Below the pieces are notes generated by a model, which was given only the letters and a program-made list of their open reading frames with translations, did no database searches and was not told where the DNA came from. A stretch of DNA of 18,845 nucleotides from Myxococcales bacterium (GTDB lineage: Bacteria > Myxococcota_A > Polyangia > Polyangiales > Polyangiaceae). The DNA lies in the NCBI GenBank assembly GCA_013298325.1, contig JAAFHJ010000034.1:1-18845 (forward strand). Direction: 5' to 3'. This document shows, one piece after another, positions 14,337-18,845 of the stretch. Each line of letters begins with the position of its first letter. Position 1 is the first letter of the stretch. The position numbers and the translations under genes are program-made.

Positions 14337-14906
14337 ATGAAGACGGTCGACCTCGACGGGGCTGCCCAGGCGATAGATGCGTTTCTTCGGGCACTTGGCC
14401 ACGAGCCGACGACCGATCCCGACCTTATGGGGACCGGCCGCCGCGTCGCCCAGGCCTTCGCCGAAGACCTGCTTGCCGGCTACCGGGAAGACCCGCGAGC
14501 CCTCCTCGCCCGCGAGGCGATCGCGACGCCGCTCGCGCGACCGACGTTGGTGCAGGTTGCACCGATTGCCATCGTCACCATGTGCCCCCACCATCTGCTC
14601 CCCGCAGAAGGTTCCGCTTCGATTGCGTTTTTCGGCAAGCAGCTCGTCGGCGTCGGTGCCATTGTCGCCGCCGCCCGCGCGGCCTCCCGGCGGCTCGTCC
14701 TTCAAGAAACCCTCGGCGAGGACCTCGCATCGATGGTGGACGAAACGCTCGCCCCCTCCTGGGTCGCCGTCGCGCTCCGCTTGGGGCATGGCTGCATGCG
14801 CCACCGCGGCGAGCGCGCCAGCGAAGCCTCCGTCACCACGATTGCGACGCGCGGTTCGGTCCCTGAAGGCTACCTTGCGCGCCTCCTCTCCGATGGAAAG
14901 CTCTGA
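14337..14906 (+). CDS. folE: GTP cyclohydrolase I, divergent FolE
   Basis: GTP cyclohydrolase I converts GTP to 7,8-dihydroneopterin triphosphate, the entry to folate and other pterins. The 189-aa product keeps the zinc ligands in family spacing (C83 and H86 in MCPHHLLP; C153 in GHGCMRHRG), the paired H85 and H151, the QE pair (Q123-E124 in LVLQETL) and R157. The N-terminal helix GTGRRVAQAFAEDLLAGYREDP matches FolE. It differs from canonical FolE: CEHH is CPHH, and the usual GLSKIxR...FARRxQVQERLT segment reads GVGAIVAAARAASRRLVLQETL. It may be a diverged functional enzyme or a specialised paralogue. The ATG at 14337 is chosen because it starts just before the N-terminal helix. It leads a four-gene run with the SDR 1 bp downstream. 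Confidence 0.85.
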   Translation: MKTVDLDGAAQAIDAFLRALGHEPTTDPDLMGTGRRVAQAFAEDLLAGYREDPRALLAREAIATPLARPTLVQVAPIAIVTMCPHHLLPAEGSASIAFFGKQLVGVGAIVAAARAASRRLVLQETLGEDLASMVDETLAPSWVAVALRLGHGCMRHRGERASEASVTTIATRGSVPEGYLARLLSDGKL

Positions 14907-14907
14907 A

Positions 14908-15630
14908 ATGACGAAGAATACTTCGAAGACTCCCCCCTCGGGAAGTTCGTCCTCGCCCGTTGTCGTTACCGGTGCCGGCCGTGGGATCGGGCGCGCCACC
15001 GCCGAGGCGTTTGCCCGCCGCGGCTACAACCTCGTCCTCGTCGGGCGCAACGCCGGTGAACTTGAGGCGGCGTCGGCGAGCTGCGCGAAAGAGGGCGTTT
15101 CTGTTCTAGAAATTGACCTCGACATCACCACCCACGGCGCCGCGGAGACGATCGCCACGCGAACGTTGGAGCACTTCGGGCCGCCAGCGGTCGTCGTGAA
15201 TAATGCCGGTATTGTGCATCGATCTCTCGTCGAAGAGACCGACGACGCCTCCTGGAACGCCGTCCTCGACGTCAACCTCCACGCCCCCTTTCGCCTCTGT
15301 CGAGCCTTCCTCCGCGCCAGCAAGAAGGCGGGATTTGGTCGTTTTGTGCAGGTTGCAAGTATCTCGTCGACGCTCGGCACGCCGAGGCTCGCCTCCTATT
15401 GCGCGGCGAAGTGGGGCATCGTCGGCTTCACGAAGTCGCTCGCCGAGGAGCTCCGCGGCACCGGCCTTGCCGCCCTCGCCGTGCTCCCCGGAAGCGTCGC
15501 GACGCGGATGCTGGAAGGGAGTGGATTCCCCCCGATGATGCAACCTTCCGACGTCGCAAATACAATTGTCTACGCGGGGCTAGACGCCCCACTCGCCATG
15601 AACGGAAGCGCCATCGAGGTGTTCGGATGA
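14908..15630 (+). CDS. Short-chain dehydrogenase/reductase (FabG-like)
   Basis: This is a 240-aa classical SDR, an NAD(P)H-dependent oxidoreductase. The Rossmann motif TGAGRGIG is at residues 21-28, NNAG at 98-101, catalytic S151 in VASISS, and YCAAK at 164-168. It has the usual PG motif after the active site (VLPGSVATRML). The ATG at 14908 begins 1 bp after the folE stop, with GGAAAG at 14895-14900 as its ribosome binding site. An in-frame ATG at 14893 would overlap folE. The next gene overlaps its stop (ATGA). The position next to folE suggests reduction of a pterin (dihydropterin or sepiapterin type), but the nucleotide motif is the ordinary one, not the TGX3RXG of pteridine reductases. 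A 3-oxoacyl-ACP reductase is the main alternative. Confidence 0.87.
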   Translation: MTKNTSKTPPSGSSSSPVVVTGAGRGIGRATAEAFARRGYNLVLVGRNAGELEAASASCAKEGVSVLEIDLDITTHGAAETIATRTLEHFGPPAVVVNNAGIVHRSLVEETDDASWNAVLDVNLHAPFRLCRAFLRASKKAGFGRFVQVASISSTLGTPRLASYCAAKWGIVGFTKSLAEELRGTGLAALAVLPGSVATRMLEGSGFPPMMQPSDVANTIVYAGLDAPLAMNGSAIEVFG

Positions 15631-16301
15631 CGATTGTAACTACGCCCGAATTGGACGAAGGCTTTGCCGCCGCCCTCGCCGCGATCCCGATTTTCCCGTT
15701 GCCCGGGATGATCCTCTTTCCGGGGACCGGCATCCCGCTTCATATCTTCGAGCCCCGCTACCGGGCACTCCTCGCTCACTGCTTAGCGACGCATCAAGCA
15801 CTGGTTCTTGCACCCATTTTGGCCGGCCCTGAGGACGCCCACGGGCACCCGCCGATCCCGAAAATTGTGGGCGGTGGCGTGATTGTTCAGTCGGAGACGG
15901 AAGCGGACGGGAAGGGGAATATCCTCGTCGTCGGCAAGGGGCGATTGCTCCTCGAAGAACTCCCCTTCGAAGGCTCTTTCCGCCGCGGAAAGGCGATCCT
16001 CTTGGAGGACGAAGAATCGAGCGACGAGGAGAGAGGGCGCCGTGAACTCTACACGGCCGTCTCCGGCTTTGTTTCCGATCTCAAACGGAAAAACCCCGAT
16101 TTTCAAGTCGAATTCCCCGCCGATGCACCCCTCGGGCTCTACACCGACCTCGTCGCCTCCGCGCTTGTGGCGGAGCCACGCGTCCAGCAACAGCTCCTCG
16201 AGACGATCTCCGTCGACGAGCGCATCGAGCGCCTTGTCGACGTGCTCGGCGTCCAGCGGCTCGCCCTGCGGGACGCCCCGGCCGGCAACAAAGCGAACTG
16301 A
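15627..16301 (+). CDS. Stand-alone LON substrate-binding domain protein
   Basis: This 224-aa protein consists of the LON (LAN/PUA-like) N-terminal domain without the AAA+ ATPase or protease of Lon. The hallmark stretch is IPIFPLPGMILFPGTGIPLH, followed by IFEPRYRALLAHCL. A beta-barrel core comes next (GVIVQSETEADGKGNILVVG, then RGKAILLED), and a helical end with LVDVLGVQRLALRD. The start ATG 15627 overlaps the SDR stop (ATGA), so it is coupled. Proteins like this are widespread and often annotated as LON peptidase substrate-binding domain proteins. Their role, possibly substrate recognition or an accessory in envelope or protein quality control, is not established. An acidic loop (EDEESSDEERGR) is notable. 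Confidence 0.88.
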   Translation: MTIVTTPELDEGFAAALAAIPIFPLPGMILFPGTGIPLHIFEPRYRALLAHCLATHQALVLAPILAGPEDAHGHPPIPKIVGGGVIVQSETEADGKGNILVVGKGRLLLEELPFEGSFRRGKAILLEDEESSDEERGRRELYTAVSGFVSDLKRKNPDFQVEFPADAPLGLYTDLVASALVAEPRVQQQLLETISVDERIERLVDVLGVQRLALRDAPAGNKAN

Positions 16302-16319
16302 AGGGCCGAAAGAGTTCCA

Positions 16320-16685
16320 ATGAAACGGGTAGCTTCCGTGCCGTTTGCTTCGCTGAAGCCCAACAAGCCCTTCCGCGTCGCCTTCCCCCCCTACGACGTG
16401 CTCGTCGTCCGGATCCCGCGGGCGGCCGGCTCGCCCAGCGGCGAGGACGAGGTCTTCGCCCTGGAAGACGCCTGCAACCACGCCGGTGCCCCGCTCTCCG
16501 AGGGGCCCGTCACGAAAAACTGCGGAATTATCTGCCCGATGCACGGGTACGTCTTCGACCTCCGCACCGGGAAGCTCACCAAGCCCAAAGGGCTCTGCGA
16601 CGACCAGCGGAAGTTCGAGGCGCGCCGCGAGGGGGACGAGGTCGTCATTTACGACCCCTTCGAGCTCGCGATCGTCCCGGTCTAA
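16320..16685 (+). CDS. Rieske [2Fe-2S] ferredoxin-like protein
   Basis: This is a 121-aa soluble Rieske protein, an electron carrier with a His2-Cys2 [2Fe-2S] cluster. The ligands are C52xH54 (ACNHAG) and C72xxH75 (CPMHGYVF), with the spacing of Rieske ferredoxins and of the small subunit of NAD(P)H nitrite reductases. An N-terminal strand region (KPFRVAFPPYDVLVVRI) and a C-terminal strand (GDEVVIYDPFELAI) complete the fold. There is no signal peptide or membrane anchor, so it is cytoplasmic. The ATG at 16320 is 18 bp after the LON gene and has AAGAG upstream. It is probably the last gene of the folE-SDR-LON operon. The redox partner, perhaps an oxygenase or reductase, is not in the window. 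It is tail-to-tail with cdd, 3 bp apart. Confidence 0.92.
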   Translation: MKRVASVPFASLKPNKPFRVAFPPYDVLVVRIPRAAGSPSGEDEVFALEDACNHAGAPLSEGPVTKNCGIICPMHGYVFDLRTGKLTKPKGLCDDQRKFEARREGDEVVIYDPFELAIVPV

Positions 16686-16688
16686 CGG

Positions 16689-17270
16689 CTATTTCTTCTT
16701 CGATTTCGAAGGCTTCGTGCCTGTCGTAGCTGGAGCCCCTTTGGCGTGGGCGTCCTCAAGGAGCATCTCCGGGCCGAAGGAGAGGGGGAGGAGCGCGGCG
16801 AGCGAGGTCGCGATGACCTTCGGCTTCACGCGCTTTTCTTCGGGAACATTGAAAAGCTCAATCGGGAGATCGCGCGCAAACTCGCGGAGCACTTGGCGAC
16901 AAATCCCACAGGGGGCCCCCGGTTCGTCGCCGCCCGTGGCGATAGCAATCGCGGCAATTTCCCGCTCGCCGGCCGCAACCATTTGCTGAACCGCCCCCCG
17001 CTCCGCGCAGGTGGTGGCGCCGTAGGTCGCGTTTTCGACGTTGCATCCGAGGAAGACACGGCCGGTCTTCGTCACCAGCGCAGCGCCGACGCGGTAGTTT
17101 GAGTAGGGGGCGTAGGCGCGGGTTCGCGCGTCGGTCGCGAGCTCGCGAAGCGTGGAAAAAAGCTCGTCGCGCTCGGTCACATCGAGGGCGAACACATCGA
17201 GATCGTGCACCGGCACGACCGTCTTCGTGGTCTTCCGGGCGGAGGCGGTCGTGGTCGGTTTCTTCGTCAT
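16689..17270 (-). CDS. cdd: Cytidine deaminase
   Basis: Cytidine deaminase converts (deoxy)cytidine to (deoxy)uridine in nucleoside salvage. The 193-aa product is of the small homotetrameric type. It has NVEN in GCNVENATYG (residues 75-84), the catalytic CAE (zinc ligand C88, proton-shuttle E90), and PCGICRQ with ligands C121 and C124. It is longer than the usual 130-140 aa because of a Thr/Lys-rich N-terminal tail (MTKKPTTTASARKTTKT) and a Lys-rich C-terminus (TGTKPSKSKKK). Both look disordered. The start overlaps the punA stop (ATGA on the minus strand at 17267-17270), which supports this ATG and implies translational coupling with purine nucleoside phosphorylase. Confidence 0.94.
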   Translation of the reverse strand: MTKKPTTTASARKTTKTVVPVHDLDVFALDVTERDELFSTLRELATDARTRAYAPYSNYRVGAALVTKTGRVFLGCNVENATYGATTCAERGAVQQMVAAGEREIAAIAIATGGDEPGAPCGICRQVLREFARDLPIELFNVPEEKRVKPKVIATSLAALLPLSFGPEMLLEDAHAKGAPATTGTKPSKSKKK

Positions 17271-18145
17271 GCGAGCCCTTTTTCGGCGATGGCGCCGATC
17301 CAGCCTTCGAGCAACGTGAGCAAATCGCCCCGTTTGAGGCGAGCGATCTCTTCGACTTCGGTGTGATTGAGCTTTTGCGGGAGAATGCCGGCGGCGAGGT
17401 TCGTGATGCAGGAAAGAGCGGCGACGCGAACGTGCATATGACGTAGCGCGATCACCTCCTGCACGGTGCTCATGCCGACGGCCGCTGCGCCGAGGGTGCG
17501 TAGCATCCGGATCTCGGCGGGGGTCTCGTAGCTCGGTCCGGAGAGGCCGGCGTAGACCCCCTCCCGCAAGGAAATTCCCTTGCTTGCGGCGACATCCTTG
17601 AGGAGTGCACGCAATTCGGGATCGTAGGCGTCGCTCATGTCCGGGAACCGGGGGCCGAGCCCTTCCGCGTTCGGACCGGTGAGGACGTTGAGGCCGGTGA
17701 GGTTCAAATGATCGGTGATCACCATGAGATCGCCGGGGGACCAGGCGGGATCGAGGCCGCCGGCGGCGTTCGTCACGAGGATCGCCTGTGCGCCGAGCTT
17801 CGCCATCGTGCGCACGCCGTGGACGACTTCCCAGGGGGCGTGCCCTTCGTAGCCGTGGACGCGCCCCTGCATGCAGACGACCTCAATGCCGGTCGCCGTC
17901 GTGCCGAAACAGAGGTTCCCCGCATGGCCGACGACCGCCGATGACGGGAGGTGGGGGAGCTCGCCGTAGGGGAGTTTTTCCAAGGATCCGAGCGTGTCGG
18001 CGAAGCCGCCGAGGCCGGAACCGAGGACCAGGCCGATCCGCGCGGTGCGGCTGGTGCGGGCGCGGACGGCGGCGACGGTGGCATCGACGCGGGCGGCGAG
18101 ATCGGCGGGCGAGACGGGCGAGACGGGCGACTCGTGGAGCGACAT
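17267..18145 (-). CDS. punA: Purine nucleoside phosphorylase
   Basis: PNP splits purine (deoxy)ribonucleosides with phosphate into base and (deoxy)ribose-1-phosphate. The 292-aa product is of the trimeric, MTAP/PunA type. It has a phosphate-binding loop GLVLGSGLGGFAD, the substrate region GRVHGYEGH, LVTNAAGGL, GPSYETPAEIRML with VGMSTVQEVIALRH, and the nucleoside-binding Asn in CITNLAAG. The ATG at 18143-18145 is preferred; an in-frame TTG at 18151 would add only two residues. The N-terminus contains an SPVSPVSP repeat encoded by a 9-bp tandem repeat. The gene is followed by cdd with a 4-bp overlap, forming a nucleoside-salvage pair, and is divergent from the membrane protein gene at 18233. 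Confidence 0.95.
   Translation of the reverse strand: MSLHESPVSPVSPADLAARVDATVAAVRARTSRTARIGLVLGSGLGGFADTLGSLEKLPYGELPHLPSSAVVGHAGNLCFGTTATGIEVVCMQGRVHGYEGHAPWEVVHGVRTMAKLGAQAILVTNAAGGLDPAWSPGDLMVITDHLNLTGLNVLTGPNAEGLGPRFPDMSDAYDPELRALLKDVAASKGISLREGVYAGLSGPSYETPAEIRMLRTLGAAAVGMSTVQEVIALRHMHVRVAALSCITNLAAGILPQKLNHTEVEEIARLKRGDLLTLLEGWIGAIAEKGLA
18107..18130. repeat. 9-bp tandem repeat in the punA 5' end
   Basis: GGGCGAGAC occurs at 18107-18115 and 18116-18124, with a partial third copy from 18125. Because the unit is a multiple of three, gain or loss of a copy only changes the number of SPV triplets at the PNP N-terminus. Confidence 0.85.
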
Positions 18146-18232
18146 AGGCAAACGACCTTACCGAGCGCTGCCGAAAAATGGGGAAGAAGGAACCGCCGCA
18201 GCGCGTCGAAATTCCATTACCTTCACGGGGAA

Positions 18233-18796
18233 ATGTTCCTTTGGGTCGCCTCGCTGGTCGGCACGCTCGTCGCGGTCACGACCTTCTTGCTCCTCGAGCG
18301 CAAAGGGCGTGGCGCCTGGAAAATCGCGGGGGCAGAAGCGGCACCGCTCGGCGTGCGAAGTACGGCGCTCAGCGCGCTTTTTCTCGGACAAGTGGCGCTG
18401 CTTGTCGTGGTGTTTCCGCTCGTCGCCCGCGACGCAGCCGGGGCCCGCATCCCTCTCGACGCTCGTACCCTGCTCTTCGTCGTCGGTGAGCTCGTCGTCT
18501 CCCTGCTCCTCTGGCTTGCCGGCGCCCAGCTCCTCCTTCGGAGCCCGAGCGTCCTGCTCTTCGGGCGGATCGCCACCGGCCTGTCGCTCGCCGTCCACGG
18601 CGCGATCTTCGGCATCGGCGCCTTCGAGATCGGCAACATCCCGGCTGGCGAATTGCGTCCGCTCGCCGCCCTGTTTGTCCTCGGATTTCCTGCTCTTTTT
18701 GGGATGCAGGCCGTCGCTCTCGGAGTCGTCGTCGACGGGCTGTTCGAGGCGCCCGTGTCCGAGAATACCGTCGGGGACGCCGCCGACGACCGCTAG
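18233..18796 (+). CDS. Five-helix integral membrane protein, hypothetical
   Basis: This 187-aa protein starts MFLWVASLVGTLVAVTTFLLLERKG. Hydrophobic helices are at about residues 1-21, 44-65, 78-102, 108-130 and 142-165, with positive residues in the short loops and an acidic C-terminus (ENTVGDAADDR). It is an inner-membrane protein by these features. The first ATG of the helical region (18233) is chosen; the open frame upstream only covers antisense of punA. No family is recognised and no catalytic motif is visible. The TAG stop shares the palindrome CTAG with the stop of the minus-strand gene that enters from the right edge. Confidence 0.7.
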   Translation: MFLWVASLVGTLVAVTTFLLLERKGRGAWKIAGAEAAPLGVRSTALSALFLGQVALLVVVFPLVARDAAGARIPLDARTLLFVVGELVVSLLLWLAGAQLLLRSPSVLLFGRIATGLSLAVHGAIFGIGAFEIGNIPAGELRPLAALFVLGFPALFGMQAVALGVVVDGLFEAPVSENTVGDAADDR

Positions 18797-18845
18797 GCCT
18801 TTGCGGCGAACTTCGCGCGAAGGGCCGCTTCGACGACCGGCGGCG
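18793..18845 (-). CDS. C-terminal tip of a gene running off the window
   Basis: Only the last 16 or so codons are visible, ending ...VVEAALRAKFAAKA and TAG at 18793-18795. The composition (Ala/Lys-rich helix) and strong GC at third positions fit a real coding end. The stop overlaps the convergent membrane-protein stop in CTAG (18793-18796). The product cannot be identified from so little sequence. Confidence 0.45.
   Translation of the reverse strand, partial: PPVVEAALRAKFAAKA

Noticed and set aside
12980..14866. 628-aa open frame on the plus strand opposite cysS
   Set aside because: It lies antisense to a clear cysteinyl-tRNA synthetase and runs into folE in the same frame. Its sequence has no recognisable domain and is the expected high-GC shadow of the real gene.
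14908..15630. Pteridine reductase (FolM/PTR1) as the name for the SDR
   Set aside because: The nucleotide motif is TGAGRGIG rather than the TGX3RXG of that group; only the folE context supports it, so it is left as an SDR.
1..18845. CRISPR arrays, tRNA or rRNA genes, insertion sequences
   Set aside because: No regularly spaced repeats, cloverleaf-like segments, terminal inverted repeats or transposase motifs were seen on either strand.

Overview
The window is high-GC, densely coded bacterial DNA, most consistent with Myxococcota (a Polyangiales-like lineage). That placement is inferred from several things together: exported lipoproteins with DxxCxxxxxC-type cysteine repeats, a chromosomal dnaA with a proline-rich linker and no dnaN beside it, MiaE, a stand-alone LON-domain protein, and many lineage-restricted exported or membrane proteins. 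No tRNA, rRNA, CRISPR array, insertion sequence or transposase was seen.

Layout. Positions 61-1092 (minus) encode a LysR-type regulator. It is divergent from a small lipoprotein island (1344-3871, plus). The island holds a frameshifted lipoprotein gene, two tandem paralogous cysteine-rich lipoproteins sharing a 210-bp near-identical 5' block, and a larger cysteine-repeat lipoprotein. Next come an unrecognised 329-aa protein (3929-4918), a hotdog thioesterase (minus, 4927-5370) and a small four-helix membrane protein (5421-5900). A tightly overlapping trio follows: miaE, an unknown 464-aa protein and an unknown exported protein (5961-8985). It ends at a bidirectional hairpin terminator shared with a convergent outer-membrane beta-barrel gene (9010-10002, minus).

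The 10003-10664 gap precedes dnaA (10665-12215). It carries a perfect inverted pair of DnaA-box-like sequences, phased T-tracts and a cluster of ATGGA motifs, making it a candidate dnaA control region or part of oriC. After dnaA, cysS and a PhnB-like VOC protein run on the minus strand. A four-gene plus-strand operon follows (14337-16685): divergent folE, an SDR reductase, a LON-domain protein and a Rieske ferredoxin. A translationally coupled nucleoside-salvage pair, punA-cdd, lies on the minus strand. The window closes with a five-helix membrane protein and the C-terminal tip of a minus-strand gene.

Functionally the right two thirds is housekeeping: replication initiation, Cys-tRNA charging, tRNA modification, pterin synthesis and nucleoside salvage. 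The left 4 kb is accessory. The most unusual signal is the lipoprotein island. Its two tandem copies are nearly identical at both ends and strongly diverged in the middle. They sit behind a broken upstream gene and a remnant of that gene's 3' end, next to a LysR regulator with a textbook T-N11-A operator in the shared promoter.
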